Shown: positions 1 to 9,150, counted from the stretch's first letter. The stretch: DNA of 64,000 nucleotides from WRMR01 sp031548645 (GCA_031548645.1 JAVBQX010000014.1:1-64000); one strand, 5' to 3'. Notes: generated by a model from the letters alone, not told the origin. Translations and numbers: made by a program.

Positions 1-132
1 TTATTAAAACAACACCCGGCCAAAACAAGCCTCGTCGGCAAACGTCGCGCCGCCGCATGGAGTTTCGATTTCCTACTCGAATTGATACGAGGAAAGCAAA
101 TGACTCCGTAATTCACGATTATTTACGTGCGC

Positions 133-525
133 TCACCCTGCCCCCGAAGCCTTGTTGCCGCTAAGATCCAGCCAGACGATCATCGCGTTGCCACCGTCGA
201 AGCGATAGAGATCGAAACAAGTGGCGAGGGAACAACCGGCGGCGCGGATCCCGATTTTGAGGAGAGTTTGGGTGATTTGAAACCTTGACGCGTCATCGTC
301 GCCGACGACGAGGATGTTCGGTTCTTCGAGAAAATTGTTTCGCGTCTTGGGATCAAGGATGCTTTGATGCGGATACAGGGCCGGATTTGTCGTGTGGTTT
401 TCAGGAGTGATGTATCTGCCGAACAACTCGTCGGTATTGATATGGAATTCATGGTCTTTGCCCTGTGAGGACGACAGGCGACCTCGTTGTGCGATACCGC
501 TGTCATTGATTTTTGTTTTTTTCAT
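133..525 (-). CDS. REC-like half-domain protein (hypothetical)
   Basis: A 130-residue protein of unknown function. I chose the ATG at 525 because a GAGAG sequence lies about 9 bases upstream; an upstream in-frame start at 579 has no such site. The first 75 residues are polar and resemble nothing I recognise. The last 60 look like the first half of a response-regulator receiver domain: a beta strand ending in VVGDDDASR, then a helix, then MIVWLDLSG where the phosphoacceptor Asp would be. The protein stops there, so the second half of the fold (the Lys-bearing strand) is missing. The acidic-pair stretch resembles VVSDDPVSR in the divergently transcribed regulator next door, which suggests the two are paralogous. 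It may be a decayed or a functional half domain. Confidence 0.6.
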   Translation of the reverse strand: MKKTKINDSGIAQRGRLSSSQGKDHEFHINTDELFGRYITPENHTTNPALYPHQSILDPKTRNNFLEEPNILVVGDDDASRFQITQTLLKIGIRAAGCSLATCFDLYRFDGGNAMIVWLDLSGNKASGAG

Positions 526-710
526 GATATATCTCTCGTTTTCGGTAAACTGATTAATGATCACAGTATTAATTGGCATATTTTCCGCGAATTATGCAAT
601 TGCATTACCCTGCGATGTGGGTATAATCATTAGTGAATTGATGAAAATGCCGTTTGGGATAAAAAATTTCCCCTGCGCATACGGTTTCCTTCGATTGAGA
701 TAAAGTAGTA

Positions 711-2228
711 ATGTCTTTTGACAACAGTGAATCGTCTCCTTTTTCCACGGATAGGTCATCCCGGGAAATCAACCCGATGTTTCAAGGTGATCCCAACCGC
801 CCGACGAAGGTGGTTCATTCCGCAAGCTTTTGGGAAGACGACGCCAGCTTTCTCATGAACGTCCCCACCGTGACGGTGGTCAGTGACGACCCCGTCAGCC
901 GATATTATTTGCGTCAGTTCTGCGAATCGGAAAAATTTCACGCGGTCGAATGCACGTTTCAGGAATGCTTTTCCGCGCCGCCCCCCGACCGCATGGACAC
1001 CAAGCTTTTTCTCGTCGACGTAACCAACAGCTTGCTGCCGGAAAATTCGTTGTATGAAAAACTGAAGACGCATTTTTCCGCCTTTCCCATCATCATTATT
1101 GATCCCGCGCCACGGACTTCGGAGCGAGTCCTGCGATATCTTCGTTGGGGGTATGTCACCAAACCCTGCCTGCCCGAGGATTTGAAGCGGCTCCTGTTGT
1201 TTGTCCTGCGAATGAAACAGTATGTTTACGCTTACGACGTTCTCCGGCAGCTGCCGTCCATTCCCGTGACGACGATGAAGGTGTTCGGCGAAAGCGATGA
1301 AATCCGGCATTTGATTTCCCGGATCGAAGAGATCGCGCCGTCCCATGAGCCGGTCTTGCTCACCGGCGAACTGGGGACGCGAAAGGAAATCGTGGCCCAG
1401 CATATTCACTCTTTGAGCATGTGTCGGAATTTCTCCGGCGCGTCCATACTCGACGCATTCGGCGGTTCCATGGAATCCTTTTGTTTCGGCGCGGCCCCCG
1501 GCGCCATCGCGGAAACGCCTTACGGCCGAATCGCCATGATCGAACTGGTTCACCAGGGAACGTTTTATATCGATCATATCCAGCTTTCCTATCCCTCGTT
1601 TCAAAAACGGCTCCTGGCCTGCATCAAACACCAGACGCTTTTCCGCATCGGTTCGAATCGCCCGATCCCGGTCAACGTCCGATTCATCATTTCCACCTAT
1701 TCCGATCTCGAAACCGCGTCGAAAAAAGGTCAGTTCCTGCCCGAACTTTATGAAATCCTCTCGAAAAACATCATTCATGTTCCGCCGCTCCGGGAGTGCA
1801 AAAAAGACATCTCCCTGTTTTTCACCCAGTCGCTGAACTGGCAGGCGAAAATCAATCACCAGCCGGAACCGCGAATCGAACAATCCGCCTACGACAAACT
1901 CAACGCCCATTTGTGGCCCTACAATACCCGCGAACTTGAAGTCGTCGTCCGCAATGCGCTGGTCCTGGACACCGATGGCGTCATCACCGCGGACGACATC
2001 GTTTTTTCCTACGCCGACGTCCAGCCCTCGCTCGGCTCCGACGAAGTCTTCGGGCAAACCGGTAAAAAAACCTACGGGCTTGCCGGCATGAACATGGACG
2101 AAATCCAAAAGCAGGCCGTCATGGAAACCCTCGAATTCTGCCGGGGCAATAAAAATAAAACCGCGAAAACGCTCGGCATTTCCGAAAAAACGCTTTACAG
2201 CAAACTCCGACAATATGGTTTGGGGTGA
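711..2228 (+). CDS. Sigma-54 activator-like regulator with altered AAA+ motifs
   Basis: A 505-residue NtrC-type protein. Residues 50-170 are receiver-like, with acidic pair D59/D60, a possible phosphoacceptor D103 and K151. Residues 190-375 follow the AAA+ domain of sigma-54 activators, and residues 467-504 are a well-kept Fis-type HTH. In the AAA+ part the usual GESGTGKE is GELGTRKE (219-226), the Walker B Asp-Glu is Asp-His (288-289), the GAFTGA loop that touches sigma-54 is absent (GAAPGA at 260-265), and FREDLYYRL reads FLPELYEIL (342-350), so both arginine fingers are gone. The family normally remodels sigma-54 holoenzyme by ATP hydrolysis; this member probably cannot, and may act only as a DNA-binding regulator. 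It ends 3 bases from the convergent MATE gene. Confidence 0.85.
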   Translation: MSFDNSESSPFSTDRSSREINPMFQGDPNRPTKVVHSASFWEDDASFLMNVPTVTVVSDDPVSRYYLRQFCESEKFHAVECTFQECFSAPPPDRMDTKLFLVDVTNSLLPENSLYEKLKTHFSAFPIIIIDPAPRTSERVLRYLRWGYVTKPCLPEDLKRLLLFVLRMKQYVYAYDVLRQLPSIPVTTMKVFGESDEIRHLISRIEEIAPSHEPVLLTGELGTRKEIVAQHIHSLSMCRNFSGASILDAFGGSMESFCFGAAPGAIAETPYGRIAMIELVHQGTFYIDHIQLSYPSFQKRLLACIKHQTLFRIGSNRPIPVNVRFIISTYSDLETASKKGQFLPELYEILSKNIIHVPPLRECKKDISLFFTQSLNWQAKINHQPEPRIEQSAYDKLNAHLWPYNTRELEVVVRNALVLDTDGVITADDIVFSYADVQPSLGSDEVFGQTGKKTYGLAGMNMDEIQKQAVMETLEFCRGNKNKTAKTLGISEKTLYSKLRQYGLG

Positions 2229-2231
2229 AAT

Positions 2232-3626
2232 TCATATTCTGTTCTTCGCCCAACCGCCGTTCAAAAATCTTGCGAGGCACAGCAGGCTCCGCGTCCAGTA
2301 ATCCGCCAGCAGGGCGATCCACGCGGCGGTGATGCCAAGCCCCAAGCCCGGAATCGTGACGCCGAGCAGCGGAATTTGCGACGTGACGTTTGCCAGCAGG
2401 CAGACGATCGGAACTCGCACGGCGAAAAATCCGATCAGCGAAATCAAAAACGTCGTTCGCGTATCGCCCGTCCCCTGCAGGGCGCCGTTCAAAACCATCG
2501 ACCCGGCGAAGGCGGGAAGAATGAACGCCGAGATTTTCATCAGCGACGACGCCTGCCCGACCAGTTCCTCCTGCGACGATTTCAGCAGGACGCCGGGAAT
2601 TTCCGCCGAAAAAAGGAAAAACATCACGGCCAGCGGTACCAGGTAAACCAACCCGAGAACGTAAACCGTCCAGGCCGTTTTTTTCAACCGCGCGATCATT
2701 CCCGCGCCCAAGTATTGGCCGATGAGCGTCATGGAGGCGAGATACATGGCATGGGCCGGGTTAAAGGCCATCGACTGGACGCGAAAACAAACCTCGTGCG
2801 CGGCGGCGGAAAGTTCGCCGAAGCGATTGACCTGCGAAAGGAACCACAACTCACTGAAAACGGCAACCAGCACGGTGCAACCGCCCGGCAGGCCGACTTT
2901 CATAATGCCGCGCAGAACGGACCATCGCGGGATCATGTCCCGAAAAATCAAACGCCGCCCCATGACGCCCCGGACCAAAGCGAAAAGGATCGACACGCCG
3001 CCAACGGCGTAACCGCAGGCCACGCCGAACGCCATTCCCCGCCAGCCGAGCGAAGGAAAAATTCCCAGGCCCGTCACGCATCCCCAAGCGACGGCGATGT
3101 GGGTAACCGTCATGACACACATGATCGTCAGGCCGACGATCATGTTGCCCGAACCGTGAAAATTTGCGACCCCGATGATGTAGATCATGTAAACCGGAAA
3201 TATCCATCGGAGCGTTTGCATATACTCGACGGCACTTCTCAACGCCTCGCCTTTCAGGCCCAGCCACCGAAATGTTGGTTCCGATTGATAGCTCCAGTAA
3301 AGCAACAGGCCCGTGCCGATGAGGACCGCCAGAAAAAGCGACTGGTTCAAAACCCGGTTGATTTGCACGAGGTCTTTGGCCCCGGAAAAACGGGCCACCA
3401 TGACTGCCGAACCGATCAGGACCAGCGAGGCGATTCCGTAAAACAGGAGCACGAGATAGCTGACCGTTCCATAGGCGGCGAGGTGATGCGTTTCAAAATA
3501 ATGCCCCAGCAGGAACTGGTCCGAAGCGTAAAGGAACAGCACGACGGCCTGTTCCAGCAGGAGCGGAACCAGCACGAAAACAATCGGGCGCCAAAGCCCG
3601 GGAATATCAATCAGTGATCTTTGCAT
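2232..3626 (-). CDS. MATE family efflux transporter
   Basis: A 464-residue polytopic membrane protein with about 12 hydrophobic segments, the normal length for the multidrug and toxin extrusion (MATE) family. The N-terminal half has the family pattern of a first helix (PLLLEQAVVLFLYASDQFLLG) followed by helices rich in Gly and small residues, and the two halves are similar, as expected of the 6+6 fold. Family members exchange Na+ or H+ for cationic drugs or other small molecules at the inner membrane. The substrate cannot be read from the sequence. It is convergent with the regulator at 711-2228. A second, only distantly similar MATE gene lies at 42476-43897. Confidence 0.85.
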   Translation of the reverse strand: MQRSLIDIPGLWRPIVFVLVPLLLEQAVVLFLYASDQFLLGHYFETHHLAAYGTVSYLVLLFYGIASLVLIGSAVMVARFSGAKDLVQINRVLNQSLFLAVLIGTGLLLYWSYQSEPTFRWLGLKGEALRSAVEYMQTLRWIFPVYMIYIIGVANFHGSGNMIVGLTIMCVMTVTHIAVAWGCVTGLGIFPSLGWRGMAFGVACGYAVGGVSILFALVRGVMGRRLIFRDMIPRWSVLRGIMKVGLPGGCTVLVAVFSELWFLSQVNRFGELSAAAHEVCFRVQSMAFNPAHAMYLASMTLIGQYLGAGMIARLKKTAWTVYVLGLVYLVPLAVMFFLFSAEIPGVLLKSSQEELVGQASSLMKISAFILPAFAGSMVLNGALQGTGDTRTTFLISLIGFFAVRVPIVCLLANVTSQIPLLGVTIPGLGLGITAAWIALLADYWTRSLLCLARFLNGGWAKNRI

Positions 3627-3662
3627 AGGGTATTGAAAAGAGGAAATGATTGATCTCCGGGC

Positions 3663-4091
3663 TCAAAACACGAAGTCCGCGTTTTCCGTGCCGTCCGCAG
3701 GAACGGTAAACCGCATCTTTCCGCTCCGCGCCTGGAGCGGCAGGGCATACGGCGCCGATTTGCGTTTTGGGGCCTTGTGTTCGATCCATGTGAAGGGATA
3801 CTCCTTGTCGATCCATTTCAAAATGACCCTGTTTTCCCCGATCCCGGCCCCGTTGATCGGGGTATTTTCCAATGTTTTCAGCGTATAGCGTCCTTCCGCG
3901 TCCGTCACGCCGACGGCGCTGATGGATGCGCCGTTGCCGTTGGTGACCAGGGTGAACATCACCGAACAGTCCGCCGCCGGTTTGCCGTCCACCGTGACAC
4001 GGCCGGACACCGTCGCGACGTTTTGGCGACCGCACCCTGAAAACATCGCCAATAACAGGCAGGGAAAAATCAAAAACAATCGAGCTCGCAT
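3663..4091 (-). CDS. Small lipoprotein with transthyretin-like domain
   Basis: A 142-residue secreted lipoprotein. The signal peptide ends in a lipobox (MFSGC, Cys20). The mature part starts with a beta-rich stretch of the carboxypeptidase-regulatory or transthyretin-like type: VSGRVTVDGKPAADCSVMF, then a TDAEGRYTL motif. Such small proteins very often accompany DUF1559 genes in planctomycetes, and this one sits 26 bases downstream of one on the same strand, so the two are probably co-transcribed. An AAGGA sequence lies about 9 bases before the ATG. No biochemical function has been assigned to the family; a surface-structural role is an inference. Confidence 0.75.
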   Translation of the reverse strand: MRARLFLIFPCLLLAMFSGCGRQNVATVSGRVTVDGKPAADCSVMFTLVTNGNGASISAVGVTDAEGRYTLKTLENTPINGAGIGENRVILKWIDKEYPFTWIEHKAPKRKSAPYALPLQARSGKMRFTVPADGTENADFVF

Positions 4092-4117
4092 GTCAGAAAT
4101 CCTTAAAAAGACGGTGA

Positions 4118-5257
4118 TTACGGAACGGCGTGCTGTTCGTTGCCCGCGATGGTGGCGCTTGCCTGCCAGACTTCGAGATCGACCCCATGCGACAAAAATC
4201 CGCCGGAACCGTCGCCGCGGCAGAAGTTGTTCCCGCCGGTGTGAAACGAACCGAACCCGTTGGTGCAGATTTCGTGCGTGGCCCCGAACATCGCCGCCGC
4301 GTCATAACATTTTTGTGAACTGCGGCTGACCGTCAACGACGGTGAAAACGGATACGCCATGCCGGAGTTGAGGCATCCCCGCCAGGCGATTTGCCAGATC
4401 ACGGCGGAACGTTTCTGCCCGTTGTTGTCCGTGCGCGCGGGCCCGACGAAGGAATAATAATCCTGCGGCAGCGAGTGTTCGGTCACGATGATCGTGTTTG
4501 AGGAACCGTCGGTCATTGAAGCGAACGATTCGCAATTCATGGCCCGGCCTTTTCCCGTTGGAGCGCCCACCGCGTGCATGAGTCCCCGCCAGGAATTGTC
4601 CAGATTGCCGTTCAGGAGCTCGTCCCACCCCCAGCCGAAGTGTCCTTCGCCCGGAACGGAATCGTCGGTGCCGTTCGACTTGCCCGACAGGCATTTGTAG
4701 GATGCGAGGGAAAGTTCATTATGGACCGTCCCCCAGGGGGCAACATCGCTTCCGTCACGGGAATCGTAACCCATCATGACCACTCCTGCCCCGGGATCGC
4801 TGGGACAGCAATACGCCGGCACCACCGTTTTGTAGAAAACGTATCGCGCGGCCACGGCCGGATCGGGATCGTTTTCAATGCCGAGAGCCCCGTTCGTGAG
4901 AACGCTTGGCGGCGAGGTCGAAGTTGTGGGAATATAATACATTTCGTGAAGCGCCGCCTGCTCGACGTAGGGCAGGAGGCAGATCATCCAAGTGGCGTGC
5001 GTCAGGTTGGGAAGCGGGGCGGATTGCTTGAACCCCGCTGCGGGAAAGAATTTATGCGAATCAACATAATTGTGCAAACCGAGCCCGATCTGGTGGAGCT
5101 TGTTGCTGCATTCCATGCGGCGTGCCGCTTCCCGGGCCGCCTGCACCGCCGGAATCAACAACGCGATCAATATCCCGATAATCGCAATGACGACAAGAAG
5201 CTCAATCAGCGTAAACCCAAGCAGCTTAAGGATTTTAGGGCGATTAATTGGTGACAT
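4118..5257 (-). CDS. DUF1559 pseudopilin-like protein
   Basis: About 379 residues from the ATG at 5257; an ATG at 5281 would add 8. The N-terminus is a type IV pilin-like cleavage and methylation motif (GFTLIELLVVIAIIGILIA) followed by the typical AVQAAREAARRMECSN. The C-terminus carries the H-X9-DG-like signature of DUF1559 (HTGGNNFCRGDG) and the downstream WQA motif. DUF1559 proteins occur in very large numbers in planctomycetes. They are processed by prepilin peptidase and are thought to be surface or pseudopilus components, but their role is not established. The start is uncertain because neither candidate has a clear ribosome binding site. It is followed by a small lipoprotein gene. Confidence 0.9.
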   Translation of the reverse strand: MSPINRPKILKLLGFTLIELLVVIAIIGILIALLIPAVQAAREAARRMECSNKLHQIGLGLHNYVDSHKFFPAAGFKQSAPLPNLTHATWMICLLPYVEQAALHEMYYIPTTSTSPPSVLTNGALGIENDPDPAVAARYVFYKTVVPAYCCPSDPGAGVVMMGYDSRDGSDVAPWGTVHNELSLASYKCLSGKSNGTDDSVPGEGHFGWGWDELLNGNLDNSWRGLMHAVGAPTGKGRAMNCESFASMTDGSSNTIIVTEHSLPQDYYSFVGPARTDNNGQKRSAVIWQIAWRGCLNSGMAYPFSPSLTVSRSSQKCYDAAAMFGATHEICTNGFGSFHTGGNNFCRGDGSGGFLSHGVDLEVWQASATIAGNEQHAVP

Positions 5258-5605
5258 GGGAGATAAACGATAAAAAATCATTTCCGTATTATATTTTTCA
5301 GGATCAAAAATTTTGATTGTGAAAATCAGCTTGCCGTTTCGTACAGCGATGGATTATATCTATGTTTGTTATGTTTCGTGCATACGCCTGAAAGGATAAT
5401 TTTTGCTAATATACAAAATTGATTCATTTCGTGAAAAAATTACACACAAGTTGGAAATACTTCAGCATTTATTACAGAATGTTGCATCTTCGAGTCCTTT
5501 GCGTGACCGGAAAATTTTACATTGCTGGTATGACATTTTATTAAATGCTATAATTTCAGTCAGGTTTGACGCAAATATCCAATTACCGTCCAAGGAGCAG
5601 AAATA
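5258..5605. other. Intergenic region between divergent DUF1559 and oxidoreductase genes
   Basis: AT-rich divergent intergenic region. It holds a good extended -10 element for the rightward gene (5546-5554) and an AAGGAG ribosome binding site just before 5606. A 67-codon open frame at 5403-5606 has no ribosome binding site or recognisable content and is probably chance. Confidence 0.6.
5546..5554 (+). promoter_or_regulatory. Extended -10 promoter of the Tat oxidoreductase gene
   Basis: TGCTATAAT fits the TGnTATAAT extended -10 consensus exactly and lies 52 bases before the ATG at 5606. No good -35 hexamer is spaced correctly, which extended -10 promoters tolerate. This is a consensus match only. 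Confidence 0.45.
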
Positions 5606-6961
5606 ATGAATTCCCGATCCTCGATTTCGCGTCGTCATTTTTTGAAGTCGGCCTCGCTTGTCACGGCCGCGGTGGCGGCTCCGACGATCATTCCGCGTTC
5701 GGCCCTGGCCCAGGGAGAAACGCCCGGGGCGAACGACCGGATCGGCGTAGCCGGCATCGGCGTTGGGAGGCAAGGCGCCCCCGTTTTCACCCAAGCGGCG
5801 CAACACAAGTCGGCCCAGGCGATCTGCACCTGCGACGCATGGCTCAAACGGGCGCAAAACGTCGCTCAGCAAACCGGCGCCGCCGACGCGTACCAGGATT
5901 ATCGCAAGGTGCTCGACCGGAAAGACGTCGACGCGATCGTCACGGCGACGCCCGAACACTGGCGCTCGCTGATCTGCGTCAATGCCGCTCTCGCGAAGAA
6001 ACACATTTATGCCGAAAAGCCGATCACGCTGACCGTCAATGACGGCATACTTATGCGCAAGGCCGCCCGCGAAAACAACATCGTCTTCCAGTGCGGCAGC
6101 ATGCAGCGGTCCTATCGCGAAAACTTTCTCGGCTGCCAGATGGTACGTGACGGCAAGTTGGGCGAAATCAAGGAGATCATCGCGGCGAATTACGAAAGCC
6201 CGTGGCTGAGCGATCTGCCGAAACAGCCGATTCCCGAGGGGCTTGATTGGGACCTTTGGTGCGGGCCGAGCGAGCCGGTGCCGTTCAACAATGACCTGTT
6301 CGCGCCGCGGGCGAATCCCGGCTGGCTTTCGTTCCGGCCCTATTCCGGCGGCGAGATGACCGGCTGGGGCACGCACGGGTTCGACCAGATTCAATGCGCG
6401 CTCGGCATGGACGATTCGGGCCCGGTCGAAATTCTCGTCGAAGGCGGCAAACTCGACCCGCCGGTGTATGACAACTCGGACACCGCCGAACGCGGCAACA
6501 GGCTTTGCTCCTCACCGAAGCTGAAATTCCGCTACGCAAACGGCGTCACCGTGCATCTCGGCAAGGAAACGACCGTCGGCGGCAAGACGGAATTCGTCGA
6601 AGGCAACCGCGGGGGCGGCATTTTCATCGGCGACAAGGCCAAGGCCGAAATCTTCCGCGCCCGCGTGACGACCAATCCGCCGGAACTGGTCACCGAATAC
6701 TTCCGCGAACACGCCAGCTTGAAGCTCCCCACGCACGTGGCCAACTGGCTGGAGTGCATCCCGACCGGCGCACGCCCCGTCGGCGACATCGAATCGGGGC
6801 ATCGCACCGCGACGATTTGTCACCTGCTCAACATCGCCCGCTATCTCGGCCGCAATCTCAAGTGGGACCCGGTTCGCGAAACGTTTCCCGACGACGAGGA
6901 AGCCAACACCTGGCTCAGCCGAAAACACCGAAAAGGATTTGAACTCCCGGGAAGCGTCTAA
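5606..6961 (+). CDS. Tat-exported Gfo/Idh/MocA family oxidoreductase
   Basis: A 451-residue NAD(P)-dependent oxidoreductase exported by the twin-arginine pathway. The first 35 residues are a Tat signal (SRRHFLK, a hydrophobic Ala-rich stretch, then ALAQG). The Rossmann nucleotide-binding motif GIGVGRQG follows at about residues 50-57, and the family EKP motif (YAEKPITL) contains the conserved Lys. The Gfo/Idh/MocA family oxidises or reduces sugars and inositols; the substrate here is not evident. Tat export is common for these enzymes in planctomycetes, since the cofactor is loaded before export. An AAGGAG sequence lies 8 bases before the start. The 3' end overlaps the convergent DUF4838-like gene by 4 bases. 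Confidence 0.9.
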   Translation: MNSRSSISRRHFLKSASLVTAAVAAPTIIPRSALAQGETPGANDRIGVAGIGVGRQGAPVFTQAAQHKSAQAICTCDAWLKRAQNVAQQTGAADAYQDYRKVLDRKDVDAIVTATPEHWRSLICVNAALAKKHIYAEKPITLTVNDGILMRKAARENNIVFQCGSMQRSYRENFLGCQMVRDGKLGEIKEIIAANYESPWLSDLPKQPIPEGLDWDLWCGPSEPVPFNNDLFAPRANPGWLSFRPYSGGEMTGWGTHGFDQIQCALGMDDSGPVEILVEGGKLDPPVYDNSDTAERGNRLCSSPKLKFRYANGVTVHLGKETTVGGKTEFVEGNRGGGIFIGDKAKAEIFRARVTTNPPELVTEYFREHASLKLPTHVANWLECIPTGARPVGDIESGHRTATICHLLNIARYLGRNLKWDPVRETFPDDEEANTWLSRKHRKGFELPGSV

Positions 6962-8610
6962 TTGTGCTTGGGCAATATCATGATCCCGAGAGATTGAGGC
7001 ACATGAAAGTCAGGCGATGCCGTTTCGGGATCAACCCACGTGAGCCAATTTTCGACCGTTGATCCGTCCTCTTTTTTGCTGAATTCGGCCCGGTACGCCC
7101 CGAAGTAAACGGAACCGTCTTCATTCCGCAAAGCATCCAGAAAACCGAGCGGAATGGCGCCTTTCACGGAGTAGTCGCCGGGACGGAGCCGGGCCGCCGT
7201 CATAAATCCTGACGGCGGTTCCCAATCGAACTGGAATTCCCGATAATATTGACCGCGATAGGAAAGAACCCTGTTCGCCGGATCCATCTCGAAACAGTAG
7301 TATTCGTTCATTTCCCTGTCCTTGGAGAAAAACAGCTCCACCCTGTCCTCCTTTGCGACATTACACTCGTCCGTAATCGCCGATTCGATCACCAAATCCG
7401 TGTCGTCCGCCTCGAAATAGAAATACAGATATCGGCTATCCTGAAGGAATGTAACGCCGGTTGCCGGATTGACGGCGGCGTTCCAGGGGTTGGAGAATGT
7501 GCTGAGACGGGAAGCGTTGCCCCATTCCGGTTCCGTATTTTCGCCGTCCGGGTGAATAAGACCGTCGCTCACGACGGTCACCGTATATTGATCCGGCATC
7601 TTTTTCGTTGTTGTTTTTTTATTGGATAATTTTTTCAACCCGTCGCCGTATTCCTTCAGGAACCCCAAATCTTTGTATGTTTCGATGTACTTATCGTCAA
7701 TATACACGGCAAACGAGGTGATATTCCGGATGCCCAAAGCCGCATAAGTATCCAGGTCCGATTCAAAGACTTCACGATTCCACGGCAGTTTCACCGCAGG
7801 TTTTTTCCATTTGCTGAAAAGGGAGACGTCCAGCCAATATTCCAGCACTTCCGCCGTTTCGACGGGAAACACGGTCAGATTCTCCTTGAGTTCCCGCAAA
7901 TGCGATGCGTCGATCGGTTTGTCCCAGGTGCGATGAATCGGCGCATATTGAAGGAAAATCCCTTCCTCCGGTTTCACGCGGCGCGGCGCGGACATCGTGT
8001 TGTGATATGCCAGGTGCGCAAGCAACGCTTCGGGATCACATTTCCGCAACTCCTTGATGATACGGTTTTCGAGAATCAACGCTTGCTCGCTGTCCGATAA
8101 TTTCGAGCATTCGGGACATTTGCATATCGGCATGCCGTCGTCAATCCAGTAATAATAGCGGTGATTGGTCGTCGGCAGAAGTTTGGCGTAATGCACCGCT
8201 TTTTCCGCGACCTTGTCCAACGCCTTCGTCGAATGCACGCACAAATTGCAGTCGTTGACACGCTCGCCGTTTTCATCCATGCGGAACATGGTCGGGTCGT
8301 CGGCAAACGACTCCCGCGGCAACAATTGCCCGATCGCATGGAGCTGGTGCTCGACCTTGATGTCGTATTTCTTGCAGTCCGCCAGGAATCGCCGTCCTTT
8401 TTCCGACTCGATAAAAGCGGCCACCTGTTCCGGAAAAATATGCGTTCCGATGGTATTGATGCCGTTCTCGTGCGCCAGTTCCGGCCAGTCCACCGTTTCC
8501 AAATCCTGGACGCTCAAAACCACGCCTCGCATCGGCGGTTCCCCGGCCAATACGGGGGCGGCCACAAAAAATGCGAAAGCGCAACAAAGAATAATTCCGA
8601 TCGTTTGCAT
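6958..8610 (-). CDS. Secreted DUF4838-like protein with C-terminal CBM9-like domain
   Basis: About 550 residues from the ATG at 8610, chosen because the Sec signal peptide (cleaved near VLAGEPP) begins there; the open frame continues to 8649. Residues 30-340 resemble the TIM-barrel-like DUF4838 or glycosidase-like family, with a YYYWIDDG motif followed by a CKCPEC cysteine cluster. After a Lys/Thr-rich linker, residues 355-545 resemble the CBM9/DOMON-like sugar-binding fold (EPEWGNA, then DSRYLYFYFEADD and DRVELFFS). A role in glycan binding or cleavage outside the cell is inferred from these families and from the neighbouring oxidoreductase. The catalytic residues are not identifiable by eye. 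Confidence 0.65.
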   Translation of the reverse strand: MQTIGIILCCAFAFFVAAPVLAGEPPMRGVVLSVQDLETVDWPELAHENGINTIGTHIFPEQVAAFIESEKGRRFLADCKKYDIKVEHQLHAIGQLLPRESFADDPTMFRMDENGERVNDCNLCVHSTKALDKVAEKAVHYAKLLPTTNHRYYYWIDDGMPICKCPECSKLSDSEQALILENRIIKELRKCDPEALLAHLAYHNTMSAPRRVKPEEGIFLQYAPIHRTWDKPIDASHLRELKENLTVFPVETAEVLEYWLDVSLFSKWKKPAVKLPWNREVFESDLDTYAALGIRNITSFAVYIDDKYIETYKDLGFLKEYGDGLKKLSNKKTTTKKMPDQYTVTVVSDGLIHPDGENTEPEWGNASRLSTFSNPWNAAVNPATGVTFLQDSRYLYFYFEADDTDLVIESAITDECNVAKEDRVELFFSKDREMNEYYCFEMDPANRVLSYRGQYYREFQFDWEPPSGFMTAARLRPGDYSVKGAIPLGFLDALRNEDGSVYFGAYRAEFSKKEDGSTVENWLTWVDPETASPDFHVPQSLGIMILPKHN

Positions 8611-8808
8611 GACACATGACCCAAAGGGGAGGGAGAAGGGAAAAAACACAACAGCCCCGCAGGTTGCCCCGGCAGAAACTGCCTCCTTTTCGCAGGATAC
8701 CGAGATTTTACTTCATCCCAACTCCGCCGTCAATTCAATGTTGGTCCGTAGCGGAATCGGACCAAAATCGTGCTGAAGGACTTAAGGGCTCCGCTGAATA
8801 ATGATGAT

Positions 8809-8995
8809 CAAGAACAGCAGCCGGGAACGCAGCGCAGCGGAGTGACCGGAGTGTGGGTTTTACAACCGGGAAAATGTTCAATTCCCTTGCTCATACAAGG
8901 AACATCGCAGGAATTGAAATTTTATACAAAATGGCAAGCGTGTTCCCCGGTCACTCCGTTCGTTGCACTCACTGCGTTCCCGGCTGCTGTTCTTG
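8809..8995. repeat. Inverted-repeat element, copy 1 (constant arms, unique interior)
   Basis: The left arm (8809-8849) and right arm (8947-8995) are inverted copies. Both contain CAAGAACAGCAGCCGGGAAC and, further in, CGGAGTGACCGG. The arms differ by a short insertion in the right arm. The interior (about 97 bases) is unrelated to the interior of the second copy at 35971-36140, while the arms and spacing are shared. Confidence 0.75.
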
Positions 8996-9075
8996 CGGAA
9001 AACTTATTGGCGAAAGCCTTAGGCGACGGCGTCGCAGGTTTTCAGGGTCGTGCAAACAATGGGGAAGTGCTGTGA

Positions 9076-9103
9076 TTGGCATGAATGATTCATAAGCTAT
9101 AAT
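9076..9103 (+). promoter_or_regulatory. Promoter of the ferritin gene
   Basis: TTGGCA (9076-9081) and TATAAT (9098-9103) are separated by 16 bases, a near-consensus sigma-70 promoter about 100 bases before the ferritin start. The stretch ATTCATAAGCTATA (9088-9101) recurs at 63680-63693 before the last gene of the window. Confidence 0.6.
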
Positions 9104-9120
9104 ATATCAAATGAATACAG

Positions 9121-9150
9121 TGTATTGCGATGGCGACAAAAAATGAACCG
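9121..9150. repeat. MITE-like repeat, left-end fragment (copy D)
   Basis: This stretch matches the left end of the full copies at about 24378 and 50996 (TATTG, then TGGCGA, then AAAAAATG, then CCGC). It lies in the predicted 5' untranslated region of ferritin. The rest of the element is missing. Confidence 0.5.

Noticed and set aside
756..2213. 485-codon minus-strand frame
   Set aside because: Antisense shadow of the sigma-54-activator-like gene; product is low-complexity Gly/Asp/Arg-rich and matches nothing, whereas the plus frame has clear domains.
2376..3617. 413-codon plus-strand frame
   Set aside because: Antisense shadow of the MATE gene; composition (Arg/Gln/His-rich) is typical of an antisense frame at this GC content.
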